DNA of 64,000 bases from Leptasterias polaris (taxonomy: Eukaryota > Echinodermata > Asteroidea > Forcipulatida > Asteriidae): the NCBI GenBank assembly GCA_037783415.1, contig JAZGTN010000089.1, positions 4,278,001 to 4,342,000 on the forward strand, given 5' to 3'. Below are positions 48,418 to 62,015 of this stretch, piece after piece. The position numbers were made by a program, and so were the translations under genes. Every line of letters begins with the position of its first letter. Positions within the stretch are counted from its first letter, which is position 1. Under the pieces are notes generated by a model. It worked only from the letters and a program-made list of their open reading frames with translations. It did not search any database and was not told the DNA's origin.

Positions 48418-50352
48418 GGCCCTCATCCTCTTCTTTTTGGAAAAATCAGGACGATCAACTGGTATTTTTTTTTATTTGGCCTAAACATGCACAAACAAAA
48501 CATAAAGTATTTATATATTTTTCACTTAAAGTGAGACCCTGCCCGAATTTCATGAAATTTTCACAGGCTAGTTGTGTGGTATGTTCATTTAAAAAGAGAG
48601 GATGAAATTAAATGTATTCGTCCAAAAACTAATGATGTAATGTGGTAGTACATGATTACTTTATACTTTTTCTTATCAGCTGTATATTGTCTGTTACCAG
48701 AGATAAACTGGAATCTTTGGTTCATTTTGAGGTGAAATGATTTCATTGAAATAGTCTTGTAACATTTGTAAGGCTCAGTAGTTCATGACATGTTTTCAAT
48801 TAGTAGATTTTTTTTCACAAGGGATGTCTACCAGTCTAACATAAATTGTAAGCACAGTACATCCAATACACTGTAAAATGTAATTAATAAGGATTAATGT
48901 TCGCGCTACAATGGCAGCAGTAGACCCGCAGACAATCTCCTCCAAAAAACACCAGAGAAAAAAAAAAATCTGAAAAACTGACTCATTTCAGTCCAGATAA
49001 ATAGAAAATGAAAAGAGTATTATAATCACTACTGCAGCTTTTTGTTACGAGACTGATAGTGATCTATGTTCAATTGCCTACGATTGAGTCATATGGGCGC
49101 TGTTTCTTTCACGTGCAAGCCAATTGCCATTCATACCAATATATGGTTATTGTGTCACGCGCCAGCGGGGTTAGTGGTGTATATGTCATTTTTGGCCCAG
49201 CTTTTGTTACAGTTTTTGGACCGCACCACCATTCTCTAGCCTTAGGAACCTGGGTAAACACTGCTCTATTGCCTGTCCATGTTTACTCAGTCGCTCGCCA
49301 AAAGGACAAGAAAGTAGAAAATGCCTGTGGTCCATTTCCATGGTAACTGCATCTCTTTGTTTCTTGAATGAGCTGTGATCGGGACTTTTTCTCTCCCATT
49401 TCAATGGAACATTGTGAACGCAATACCAAGGGTAAAGGGCTGCCTTGAAACGCAATACTGAGCTCTCAATGGAGCGGATGCAATGACATGTCATTAGAAA
49501 AATCTTTCCCCTTTTTGTGTAAGTTGATAATCTTATAACTCATGGAGTGTACTGTTAGGGAGTGGCTCTGCTGTGTTCCCGAAATGAATGCACACAGGTT
49601 GGGAGATGAATGGGTGGCTTCTTCATGGGATGCGATGGTGGGTTTGTCTCGAGAGATCAGGAGATCAGTTTTTGGTCATCAGTGGAGGGGGAACTTTATT
49701 GGATTGCAATTTTAAAAGGGGATTATAAAAATAACTCCCAAATTAACCTTGTCTGCCACACTTCAGTTGTATTACCTATTGACGTCCGGACATGCATACC
49801 CAATGGATGAACTATCAGGAAAAGTGGGTTGCTATATGGTGCAATAATTGTGTGTTTTTTGTGTGTGTGTTTTTTTAAACAAAATTAACCACCAAGACAA
49901 AAAAACAGTCAGAGCCCTGTGTTATGATAATCAGATTCAGCTTTACGTTACTACCAGTGCACACAGGGAACTTGGCAAAGCTATTGCCAGCTTGAAAGAT
50001 ATCCAGTCTATTAGAGTTTGCACAGTAGCCAACAGATGCAGATGCAGAGATGATAAATCTCTATATACCTGGCTCTATGAATACATTCAGCAGATGATGC
50101 ACTAATTAGTGTGTCATTATACTGTCTCAATCCACATGTATATACCCAGCACGTATCTATGATTGATAAATTACATATTCATCCAGTAGAATGAACAGCC
50201 TTGGACCTACGAGCCAGGCACTATCTTTCCCCCTTAACCACATCACACGCCTGAACAATTACTTGATTTTTTCCCTACAACAAGGTCTCTTTTATTTACA
50301 GCACTTCTGAAATGGTTAAGAATTGTCATGCATGAGATCTCCTGCCTCCATG

Positions 50353-50632
50353 GAAAGAAAGTGAAGCTGGAATTTTTCAGAAAATATGATTCGTGTAGCA
50401 TTTTTGTGAATTTAGTAAGAACAGAGCTTTCTAAATAGATAGAAAGAAAGAAAGTGAAGCTGGTTTTTTTTCTAAAAGTATGATTCATGTAGCATTTTTT
50501 TGAATTTAGTAGGAACAGAGCTTTCTAAATATATAGAAAGACAGTGAAGTTGGGATTTTTCTGAAAATATGATCATGTGGCATTTTTAAATTTAGTATGA
50601 ATAGAGTTTTCTAAATATAGAGCTTTCTTTAT
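50353..50632. repeat. Three-copy tandem repeat of about 92 bp
   Basis: Copies begin near 50353, 50446 and 50536 with GAAAGAAAGTGAAGCTGG and contain ATATGATTCRTGTAGCATTT and AACAGAGCTTTCTAAATA. Copies 1 and 2 are closest, and the third has deletions. Confidence 0.85.
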
Positions 50633-53600
50633 ATAATTTGAACATCACTAAAATCTGATACCTACAGTAAAAATAAGAGCACACTTTGTATTTTGGGGAG
50701 CTATATTCTTTTCTGGTATAATTTGGTGTAGCTTGTTGTTGGATTATCGCTTCCAATCCCATGTTACAACTTGATTAAAAGATTTGATTGGTTTTCAATA
50801 GCACCAATGTCAATCGAGCACTTTTGACTTTCTCACGCTCCGGTCATGGGCAAGTCGGTGCCAGGTAAGCCAGGCGTTAAATTGAAGGATGACACTCTGT
50901 CTCATGAATGTGCGGTATTAGAAACACATGCGTTTTGTCATTTGGAAATTAAAACACGCGAAACGTCAGGAAACTGGTTGGGAGTCCCCAGTTTCTGTCA
51001 GGGATTAGTGTGGCATATAGCTCCCGTGCTTACATTTGACCTTCCACGAAAATTATTTGATCCATGTTGTTGACCACTGCATATTTGTTTGTAATTGAAC
51101 AAGATTGTTTTTGTACAAATTGTAGTTGACATCAAGTTGATCATAGTGGAGACGATTTAATTAAGATCGGCTTTGTACAAAAGGCATGTATCGTACTTTA
51201 AATTTGAATAATTCTGGACAGAAATGCAGTCAGAAATTTAATTTCTTGTAACTCTTCCGACGGATGGAATGTTTCTGTATTGTGTGCAAGTAGAATGCTA
51301 AGACCATCATTTTACAGGATAATGGCGAGAACATTTCTGTAAACACAAATTCACCGGGATCTAAAATAAACTTGCAACCTTCCCCAAAACAATTCCGCTC
51401 TTTTCAATGTATCTTTTCCCCATCATACACATAAACAGGATTCTGCTATTTTCCAATGAGCTGGACAGCATTCAGGATGTAAAGCTTTTTAATAAAAACC
51501 AACCCAGTGACTTCTAGAGTTAGTCTCCCCTCATTTCAATGCCCAGACTCCATATACTTCCCACATTGCATTTGTGCTCCACACCAAGGGTGACTACAAT
51601 TGTTAGCTATTGTAACAAGATCCCATTGAGCTTCAATCATCCACTTTAGTTTTATTGACGGAACAAAAAAAGAGGTTAGATTATTTGCTCAGATATTTTT
51701 TCCGGGGAGATTTTCCCCCCACTACTTTTGTTTCTTTTTCTCTTCTTTGGTTTAGGTAGGGGTGTGCGTAGTGGGGGGAGGGATGGTGATTTGGTCGTGT
51801 GTGCTTGCTTGCTGAGTGCCAGTGTATTGGACATGGAGTTGGAGAGATGAGAGGGCGTCCATTGTTGCTTTTGTCCTACACTCTCACCCCGCTACTGTTT
51901 ATGTGGCCCCGGTCTGTTGACACAGTCAACACAAGCTCTGCAAATACCTTACTGCAGTCCGTCTATTCAAGGCAGCACGCGGACGGCTTATGTGCTGCCC
52001 CGAACAATATTGGCACAATACAGGCCCATAATTTTGTTTCAATATTAGCATTTCACTCTATTCTCTCCGTCGCACTCACCCTACCCACTGTCTTCCTGTT
52101 CGTTTCTTGCCTCGTCTCCCTGTTTCTATTTTTTCTGTTTCTCTCCCTCTCCACACCAGAAAAACGTATGCTTTTCATTAAGTGTTTTGTGTTTCATGAT
52201 GAATCGGGTATTATTTTTTGGCCCCGGTGTATAATGAACATTAAAATCCACACGTGGAAAAAAAAGCTCCGTTTTGTTTGTTTTACCTCCCGGTTATTTC
52301 TACATCCACTCAAGCCTTCTCCATCCATTTGTTGTGGTATTATTGTTTTGTGTCCAGTATTTCAGTTAGTTTCAACAACCCAATTGTTTTGTTTGTTTTT
52401 ATTTTTGCGTTTTTTCCCCCAACCCCGTCTTGATTGTAGTCTTACTACTTCACGCTGTGGTTCAACTGTATCATAAGTACATTGACTATTATTGTTTTTC
52501 ATCATCTGTATAGGCCTACATCTTACCATCTTACTATAATACTTGTTTTGTATTGAAGTTAGGTACTGCATGCAGCACACAGACACACTTTTATACGCAT
52601 GGTTTTAAAAAGTTAGATATTGCTCATTTCAGACCATTTACCCTGGGGGGGGCGGGGGCAATATACAAAGATGTAAATAGAGAACGCAATGGTGGCATAC
52701 GCCGTCTGAGCAATAAATCTGCAGAAATAATATTGATAAAAAGTTGTTATTGAGTTGTTTTTCGGATAGGCCTATAATAACCAACATCTAGCTCAAAAAT
52801 GGTACACCAAATGGCTTGAATTGGGCCTTCATTTTCGGGGGAAAAAATCAAACTCATGAGGGGGTACATTCCTCCCAGACTCCCCCTGCGTCATATTCGT
52901 CCCCCCCAAAAAGAATTCTTTGTTACGGGCCTGGCTCCTTTCAGTCATCGTGTGTCCTGGTTCTCAACCCTGTCCCCGTTCCTCCTCAGGTACCCTCTTC
53001 CTTCACCTCTGCTATAATGACAATATCCCTGGAACACACCACGGAGCAATGTGGCCAAGTGTTCCTATTGGGCAACCATTGCCATATACAGTATCACTTC
53101 ATGCCCACGCTCTGTGTTTTCAAAGTATTTTTTTTGTAAAACATTTTGATTTTGTTTGTTTTTCTCATCAGTTGCAATTATGTCTGTATAGTTCTTTATT
53201 AAATCTAGCTCGAGTTCACCTCCATCTCACTTTCCTCTCATTTCTCACTCTTTCTTAACTTCTTGCTGTCTTTGTTTCTTTGCCTTGCATCATTCTCCCC
53301 TCCCGCATTTGCATCCTCTTCCTCACCCCGTCTTCCTTCCTCCCCTCCTTGTCATGAAAACAAATCACACCATTACCAGCACAAGAGAGCAACAGACCTC
53401 CCTTCAGAATAAATGACGTTTTATTGGCAGCATGATCCCTAATGACCCATGTCCACAACTTTACAAAAGCACCGTGACTGGGCATCCATCAACTAACTTC
53501 CCTCCCCGTGACAACAGACAGGAACCCAACACAAAAATCAAGTAACTGTGGGGGCCGATGGCGACGAGCTCCGTCCCCTCCTCCTTCCAATTCAGACCCA

Positions 53601-54099
53601 CCGCCTTATTATTGTCAACACACTTCTTAACCAGTCATGTTGTCATTAGCTCCACGACAAAGGCAATTTTCAGGGGGCAATTTTGATGCACTTTTTGGTG
53701 AGGTAATTTTCGTTTTACTCAACAGTGGTCCATCCATCAGCGGATTAGACATGGCGACTACCCTGTCCCTGCTGAAAATTGGTGCTTCATTCGTTCATTA
53801 TACCCTAAGTGACACAGAGGGAGTAAAGGGGTGAAAACTCAATTTGAGCTTAAGTAAGGTTTTTCCAACGGTGTTGGAAAAGAGCTTTGAATATGAAGTA
53901 ATCATAATACTGGAGGGCATTAGTGTCAATTGAATAGACGGTCATGAAGTGGTGATCGTATTACTCCATATTATGAAATATGTTGTGGCTTATATTCGCT
54001 GTGCTTTGGAACACAGCACGTAATTGTCTGTAAAGTTGTATCCCAGACGTAACTGTCATTAAGACAAATCTTCAGTATAGCGTTTCGGTAGAACCTGAT

Positions 54100-54295
54100 G
54101 GGCACAATTTTTTAGAGCTGCTTAACTTGAGCACAAAAAGTAGCTAAGCACAACAAAACTATGCTTACCGGAATAAGGTTACCAGCCAAACTAGCATGTA
54201 GCATAATTGTATGATCTGTTACTGGTATCTAAGTTATTTTACTTAGCAGAAAATTGTTTAAGCATATTCTGCTTAAGCGGCTCATGAAATTGGGC
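54100..54295. mobile_element. GGGCCCAATTTCAT-type TIR element
   Basis: GGGCACAATTTTTTAGAGCT at the left is mirrored by GGCTCATGAAATTGGGC, with inner GCTTAA motifs. Related to the copies at 8.2, 8.5 and 17.1 kb. Confidence 0.78.
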
Positions 54296-54792
54296 TCTGG
54301 TTGCAAAATTGAGACAAACTCCTCATTAATTGCTTAATTAGTTAATTAACATAAACATAATTAGTTATCAGGGCAATGAGAACACATTGCGATGTCGATA
54401 TATGTATCAAATCATATTTCTCTTCGCAACCACACAATGCTAACCCGTCTCTCTATTCTCTCCCACATGCCTGAAGTCTTTCCATTGTCATTACCCCACA
54501 TATGGTGATCCTCACAAAGATCAGATTTCAAAAGCCTCGCAAATATTTCAGACAAATCTGCATATTTTATGACTCGGCTGTCAACATGTGTCCCAAAATA
54601 ATACCTCATTAAGCATGAATAGCCCATTACACTTGCAGTTTACCGTCTCTCTTTTTCTCTCATTTGCTTTTGTTACATTATTTTACTGTCTGTCTCTGGA
54701 GTTGTTCAGAAAGTGGCGCTTATTAAAAAACGCTGAAACCCCCTGCAGTATGTCACCACAGCAGATCTCTCATAATGAGAGAGCCCTCCACT

Positions 54793-55190
54793 TGTAATAA
54801 TTCTTTCAAGCTCCATTAAGGCCTGTCTCTGTCAGAGTGTCCGGTGACCCAGTTTTTGTTTCACTGTCCCACATCCACCATATAATAGAGGGTCCAGATG
54901 AAAGACAAAGGGAAGGGGAAATAGGTGAGGAAACAAGAAGTCATGGGGAAGGGGGTGGCACACAGGCACCGATATTAAATTCATGTGATTTGAGAGAGGG
55001 GACTTGTACCACATTGACATCTAACCTCCACCCCCCACCTTTCCAGCTCTCTCTAAAATCTTTCAATTTATATGGTTCACTTTTTGTTGTTGAAATAATA
55101 TGTTTTTGCCCATCACCACTTTATAATGTTTCTTGAATGGTGCTGTAGGGCAGATATCTGAACTTTTACACCACTAAACTCACAGGCCTG
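54793..55190. repeat. Diverged segmental duplication, unit 1
   Basis: TAATAATTCTTTCAAGCTCC, GATATTAAATTCATGTGATT and AACTTTTACACCACTAAACT recur in the same order in unit 2 about 1 kb away. Confidence 0.75.
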
Positions 55191-55310
55191 GAATTTGTTC
55201 TTTAAGAGGACAAGGCGATTTTCATTTTAAAAAGGCACATCCATTGGGAAAATCTCAGAAGTCTATCAACTTTTGAAGGAGCACCAATGCACCCTAACCA
55301 CGACCATACC
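55183..55310 (+). repeat. CAGGCCTGGAATTTCATC-type interspersed repeat, copy 4
   Basis: CAGGCCTGGAATTTGTTCTT and AAGAGGACAAGGCGATTTTC match the family, but more diverged. It is present in unit 1 but not in unit 2 of the duplication. Confidence 0.7.
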
Positions 55311-55826
55311 TTTAACATCAAATCAATGCTGTTGATGTTTACATGATTATTTATTTCCCCTGTTGCCATGTATACATTTAAGATGACATGTTACCATTTA
55401 AAGTGAGTATACTTATTTAATATTATTTGAAAATCATTTGTATTGTTTCTGTCATCAGTTTCCATTTACGCATACTTTCAAAATAACACCAACTTCACGT
55501 TAGAAGTTATTTTTTATTATATTTTATATGTTTTCATTTTAATTATTGCTCACCGCATGACACCTCGTTCACAAGGTGTCAATAACGTAACTCTATATGT
55601 TGACGATCAATTTCTTGAGAGAATTCTGATATCATAAATAGTAATACAATAATATAAAAGGTATACTTGTTAATTTCCCTATAATTTATTGATCAATATG
55701 TTTTCATAATTTACAGGAGTTAAATTAAAACTTCTGAAAAAGGGAATCCAAATTTGATATATGATTGACGAGTTTGAACCCACAATTAAAAACTAGTGCA
55801 CTTTCCTAAACTTCAAGAGAGACCCT

Positions 55827-56240
55827 TCACTAATAATTCTTTCAAGCTTCATTAAAGAAGATGACCCAGTTTTTTGCTGCTGTCCAAAACATCCACCACG
55901 AGATGGACCAGAAGCAAGAGAAAGGGCAGGGGAAACGGGTGAAGAAGAAGATATGGGGCCCGTTGGAAAGTATATTGGGTAGGGAATGGCACCCAATATT
56001 AAATTCATGCGATTTGAGAAAGGAGTCTAGTATCGCATTGACATACAACCCCCTTACCTTTCTAGCATGCTCTAAAAAACTTGCTACTGATACGAGCTTA
56101 CTTCCCCCCTCCCCACTTTATATTGTTTTTGAGTCCTGAATGAAAAAAAAAATATCACATTCACCTGCTATTCAAACCAACGTGCTTTCACAATCCATGA
56201 CAGATATATCTAAACTGTTACACCAGTAAACTCATAAACT
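55827..56240. repeat. Diverged segmental duplication, unit 2
   Basis: TAATAATTCTTTCAAGCTTC, AATATTAAATTCATGCGATT and AACTGTTACACCAGTAAACT match unit 1 in order. The intervening bases have many changes and small gaps. Confidence 0.75.
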
Positions 56241-56877
56241 TTTGTAAACTTTATGGTTGTTTTTTACACATAGTCACATATTGTTGCAGTTTAAACATTT
56301 ATTCTTCAGAAATGAACAACATCTGAAAGAAAGGGATTTCTCACGTGTCGTTCATAAATTTCAGAACACAAATTTCCAATCGCATTACCATCAGTGTAAT
56401 TTACATAACTTTGAAATAATAAATACACGTAATTTAACTTTAGTATCTATTTCTTTTTTTACAAATTCCATGATATTTTACATTCTTGGAGTCATAACTT
56501 TATTTTTGATTGTGTTTTCTTTTATTCCATCAGAAAAGGGTGACACTCGAGACAAATTGGCTGCGGTTCTTGCTTTATTTTAAACATCATCAACTTGATG
56601 TTTTTGATCGCCAACATTTTGCAACAGCTATGATGTCCGACCTCACCAAGCATTTCGTAAGTACTTTTGTATATTGTAATCAATATTATTTTACTATGTA
56701 ATAACGTCTTGGTGGGTTTCCTTCACATGTGAAGAATAATCAAACATAAACACCAAACAAATGTCTGCATAATTTCCCCGAGACGAGTATTGTTTACAGA
56801 TGCTGCAGTGTGGGTGAAAGTTCCCTTCCCCTACTGCTTGCCTGCCATCGGCACCTGGGCCAACCAAGTGGCAATGC

Positions 56878-56979
56878 TCGGGGCTGAAAATTAGTCGCTG
56901 TGCTCTGATTGGCTACCCACCCTATCCCCATCGTTAAGATCCACCGCAGAGCGCCTCTTCCTGCTAATTTTTCAGCCCC
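56878..56979. repeat. Short inverted repeat GGGGCTGAAAATTAG
   Basis: GCTCGGGGCTGAAAATTAG at the left and CTAATTTTTCAGCCCCGTG at the right, about 100 bp apart. It may be a very short non-autonomous element. Confidence 0.55.
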
Positions 56980-57351
56980 GTGCGCTGAATCTTTGGAGTT
57001 TGATCAGCGAAGCGGAAGACAGGAAAAACAGCCCCCCAAGTATGGTTAGATCGCTTTGACGCAGTCGGACTAAAGGGGTCCTGGTCCCTTGGTGGAGGAG
57101 AGGAGAGCCAGAGACTAGAACCGTCAAAACAGTCATTGAGGCCCTGCCCACCACACGCAGCCTGTGTATGACCCAATTTTCTGGTCCAGCGAGCGCCTTC
57201 CTCGTGTCATTGACGAGGAAGGTTTGTCGGTGTGAACTTCGTGTTTTGCCCCAGGCTCTTTTATTGATCGTGTTTAATGTAGCAATAACAATAATAGGCA
57301 TGCCTACATTAAAATCCCCTAACTGAAGGATAGACTACGAAAGAGACCTTT

Positions 57352-57374
57352 AAAAAAAAAAAAAAAAAAAAAAA
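57352..57374. repeat. A-run of 23
   Basis: Uninterrupted A tract. No retroposed gene body was recognised upstream of it. Confidence 0.95.
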
Positions 57375-60300
57375 TCCAGCTTATTTGGATGATGTCGGTG
57401 ATGGGTAATTTCCATTATTTAGAATGTGTTTATGTGTTGCGTTGTTAGGTTCATAAAGACAATTAGAACACTTGTTGGGTTTTATTACACGAGCACCCAG
57501 TAACATCTTAACATATCTTTCTTCGATATCGCATGTCCCTATATTAAGAGTGCCGTGTTTTGTGGAAAGACCCACCCTATTATGGGAGGAAATGACCTGT
57601 GAAGTCAGCCAGATAGAACAAATTTATTAGGTGCATGTAAAAACCAACCGGCAATGTTTCAGGGCCAATAAACTGCAATCAAGAGTTCATCATTGCCAAG
57701 ACTCTTATGAGAAAAGCTGGAATTAAGTAGATTTGGAAGTGTTTCATTTCACAGTCACTGTTTCTCCACAGCAATTGTCATGAAATGCACCTTGTCAGCA
57801 CAAGGTTGTCTTTTTCCTTGTTTCTATATGGTGTGTAATAACAGCACGGCCTTGTCATATTTGGCAAATTTTACTAGCAACTTAATTGTTTGCAAGCAAA
57901 GGAATATTTGGGGAGCACAATACACTTTTTTTCTGATAGTGTCTTACTAACTGTACCATAAAGAAAAGGTGAAATTCTAAATGCGAACGGTTCATTTGAA
58001 TATGTGATAAATGTCAATGTTGTTTTCTTCTTCGAAATTGGCTGGAACAAGATGGATGTAAATATAAATGACCCTCGGCCCAACACATATTCTGTTCTGT
58101 GTGTTTACCTTTCATTTTTGCATGTTGTAAAACAGGAACTTATTCAAGAAAACACAATAGCCTTGACTAAGTATTTTATACGCATGCATCAAGCTCATGA
58201 ATCGTGTAAGTTGTGGTTCAAATTCTGTCCAAGCATCATTTAGATTTCTAACTCTCCCGTTAACAACAGAAGAGTGGTGAGTAGGGTTGGTGAAGAAGGA
58301 TTTGAAAGGTAGGCCTATAAATGATGTTTATGTGACTGGCATATGTTATCACTATAACCTTGAATGAAGGTATCCGCCATGGCATGTAATGATGAAGTAA
58401 TACCATTTTGACGAACCACTTGTGCACCACACACAGTGTCACAAGACATGCATTATAGATACACATATCAGATTTTGCGCCACTGTTATAGAAACCAGTT
58501 GTTTTCTTGCATTTGCTGACCACAAAACGAGTGAATTTTATTGACATTTTCTGACAGACTTGGTACTGCTTAGTCAAATACTTAAAACCAGGCAAAATAT
58601 GTTCAGAATCCACAGTTGTGACGGTTGTTACTACACGCTGTGGGATTCTGGTGGCAAGGAAGGTTAAAATAATTTTTAGAAAGTACATGGTGTACTGTTT
58701 ATGGGATCATAGGCATTATGTATATATTTGTTAGTCCTATATAAACTACATTATAATCTTGATATATCATCATTTGCCCAAGTCTTCTGACGGCCTTATG
58801 GTTTCTTCAGATGCATTCGCAGTATGTTTAAAAAGACACCCATGCGAATCGCACTGTACAGGTTCCCCTGCACACCTTCCAATAGCCGCAGATGATATTT
58901 TCATTACCCAATAACAACATCTATAGACATGTGAAAAACCCAGTATGTAAATCTCGGCGCTGAAGCCTGACTTCCCCCACAAAGTGCACTGTACCACAAT
59001 ACACTTGTCGAGGGGGTGTATATTATATAGTAAAATAAGAGAAAAGCTCTAATAATACTAGCCAGGCAATAACGCGTTGTTGGCCGACACCTGTCGTCTA
59101 ACTTACACATTTGCATGTATAAATTGCCGATGTTATGGAATTACCGTATGTAATGCCGCCCATCTCTTGAATTTCAATTCAATTTGGACGGGATCATATC
59201 GTGGACCATTTATAGTACAATTGAATTTGGCTGGCGGAGTCACTGAGGTGTGTTTTTGTTTTGCACGCGGTGACCATTGTGAAGATGGTTGATACCTCTG
59301 CAATAATGACATTATTGTCCAGCTAATCTAAAACTATTGCTTGTCATTTTTTGGAGGCATGAGGTTGCATTAGAAGCAACGTGTCTATAACCAAATCAGC
59401 TCGGAGAAGTGGGAAATATGAAGGGATGGGGTAATCACCTTTTTGCGGGGGACTTCTGTAAAGTTAGGCACATGGATGAATTATTCCTACTTTGGTAAAA
59501 GTTTGTGAAGTTAAAGTCCTGAACGGAGAACAATGCAAGACTGGTATTGTTCGAACTATTTAAAACTATCAAGAAATACTGAATATTCGGACAATCGCAT
59601 GAGTTTTATGTTAAAGGAATATTACATAATTGGTTTTTAGAAGTTTACATTAATGTCCATCCTTTAGTTTTTCAATAAACACACCAATCTGTGATAATTT
59701 CGTGATAATTTCACCACAATATGAAATTCCGTTGAAACTCGACGAAAACGGTTTATGTTTGGTCAGTAAATTTGTGCACGATTTTACACATATTTTGTTA
59801 ACATTTTGATTATGGCAATTCAATTAAGCAAGGGTAATTTCGAGGCCCTCGAGTGCTATTTTACGACAATATTTCAGACAGAAATATATACTTCCCGTAT
59901 GTTACTGGTATATGAACTTAATAAATTATAGCTTTTCCCCACTATACCAACAATCATGTACTTTGCGTTTTAAAAAAATAACGAAATACAGATTATTCGT
60001 AATTTTACAAGTACTGCCTCCTAGTTGAAGTATGCTTAGGCCTTTTATTTAAGAACTTGTTGGTTATAGATCCATGGTTATGGTAATGTTTGGGACCACC
60101 TTTCTGTCATGTAGGCGTCGATGGACCAGAAATGCTTTAGAAGTGTATATAGTGGTGAACATGTAAGGAGAAAACAACCTCCACGGCGGACTTTTTCTTG
60201 ACAACAACGCCTTTCATACACACAGCCGAACTTCACCATGTATCTGGTTGAAGAATATGGGGTATTTTTTTATAGCTTAACATCAATACTGGCCTAAAGA

Positions 60301-61944
60301 TTCAATACAAGACCGATGATGCAGTAACAATAGCAGTTCATTTTTCCATCCAAAAATACATGTGTTTATAGTCTCCCAGTTGGGTCATGAAATATTGATG
60401 ACTATTAGATGTGAATGACACACGCGCGCCCTGTGTCGATCCAACACCACCCCCCAAACTAATCCGCTAGTAATTAAATTATTGGAAGGGACAATAAGGC
60501 TGGATCTCATGCTGTATGAACACGAACAATAACCAAGAACTACAGTAGCCGTGTGAGATATAATTAATACGTCTCAGCCGTTGACAAGCCAGTAAAGACA
60601 TTGGGAGTTTCTGAGGGCAAGGGTCCACTGGCTCATCTCTTTCCCCCGTGTAAAAATATAGGGCCGATAACATCAGTATGTCGGCCTATATAGGCCCTAT
60701 GTTAATTTGGTATCCCAGTCCTCAAGCCCAAAATATTATTATTCGGATCTGGCTGAAGTTCACTGAGTTTCATCCAAGACCATAATCGTTTTTGTTACGA
60801 ATTGTGTTCAAGTATTACATTTGGTTTTGATATTGCAAATGCGTGTTTATGTAGATTACACATAATATGAGTTTGAAAAATATTGTCATACTGGGTCACC
60901 ACAAACTTTAGTTTTGAAAGCAAGTGAGCCTACAAGTTCCCTTTGATAAAATTTGAACAAAAGACTGCATAGCTTCGAGAATTGCCCTACAGTTGTGAAG
61001 CGTGCTGTAGGGGGACTGGCCCGTGCTCCATTTCGGAAAGCTTCTATGCTTTATTTGTTGTTTTATATACCTGACAGAAAACTCCAAGAAAACAATTGTT
61101 CGCGTGGGGGGTTGGTGTTTTACCCCAATAAGTTTTGCGGTCGATTGGCGATTAATTGTCCGCATTCATTGCCACGTGGCCCCGTGACGCCCCCGGCACG
61201 ATTATCCCCGGATTTACAAGCGGCTTTCTGATTGTTTGCGTCAAATCGGACAAAAAGTACAACATTTTCAGCAAGTTCAAGAACCGGGCTGAACTCGGTC
61301 TCGAAGTACAGGAACTGCTTGTTGTGTGTGGGGGGAATATTTTCTACCTTCTACGGGCCTGGTGAACCCCCGGCCTCGGTGGTGGATATCGAGAAGGCCG
61401 GGTGGTTTCGTGACGGTGGTTTTGTTTGGACCAGCGAGTTTGATTGTGTTACAATCGCTTTTCGCTGGAGTTCACTTGAGATTCTATAAGGATGTGTGGT
61501 TTGTTGATTCTCTCCATTGCCCGTGTGAACACGACCCTAATAATTGAAGATCATTTCAGGGAATTTGCATTTCAATAGGAATGCCAACTGTCAAAAAGTA
61601 TTGAACATTATAAATTTATAAGCAGTTAAAACTGTGTGGTTTTATTGAGCTTCTTGATAAAAGGTCAATAAAAAAATTAAAAAAATGTCGAATGAGGAAA
61701 ACCGTAACCCACTGTCTTTTTGTTTCACATTTAATTATTGTTATTATTTCATTTGTTGTTTTAACGAGAGCATGAATAACACGAGGCCTTTAGTGGATTT
61801 GAGCAACGAAAGATGTTGCATGAAATATTAAAATTTCTAAAGTTCCCGTTTGTAAATATACCACAATAAAAGCACTCACTGATTTTGTTGATACTAACTT
61901 GTCTATCGTATGAGCGCGGCGAGCACACAATTCCCGAGAAAACC

Positions 61945-62015
61945 CCGAGTGCCCGCGATAATTACCGAGTGCCCCGATAATTACCGAGTGCCCCCGATAA
62001 TTACCGAGTACCGAC
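61945..62015. repeat. Short tandem repeat with TAATTA cores
   Basis: Three full units of 19-20 bp, CCGAGTGCCCCGATAATTA, and a partial fourth. Each holds TAATTA, the core recognised by many homeodomains. Confidence 0.88.

Larger units (their letters stand above)
47757..48482. mobile_element. Outer TIR element with A/T-rich ends
   Basis: AGGCCAAGTTAAAAAAAATA then CCAGTTGATCGTCC at the left is mirrored by GGACGATCAACTGGTATTTT and TATTTGGCCT at the right. It carries long A and T runs and hosts a second element. Confidence 0.8.

Noticed and set aside
51799..52476. 225-codon plus-strand ORF rich in Leu, Phe, Ser and Cys
   Set aside because: It lies in T/C-rich DNA, shows no family motif, and its hydrophobicity follows from pyrimidine-rich codons. 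No splice or promoter context supports it.
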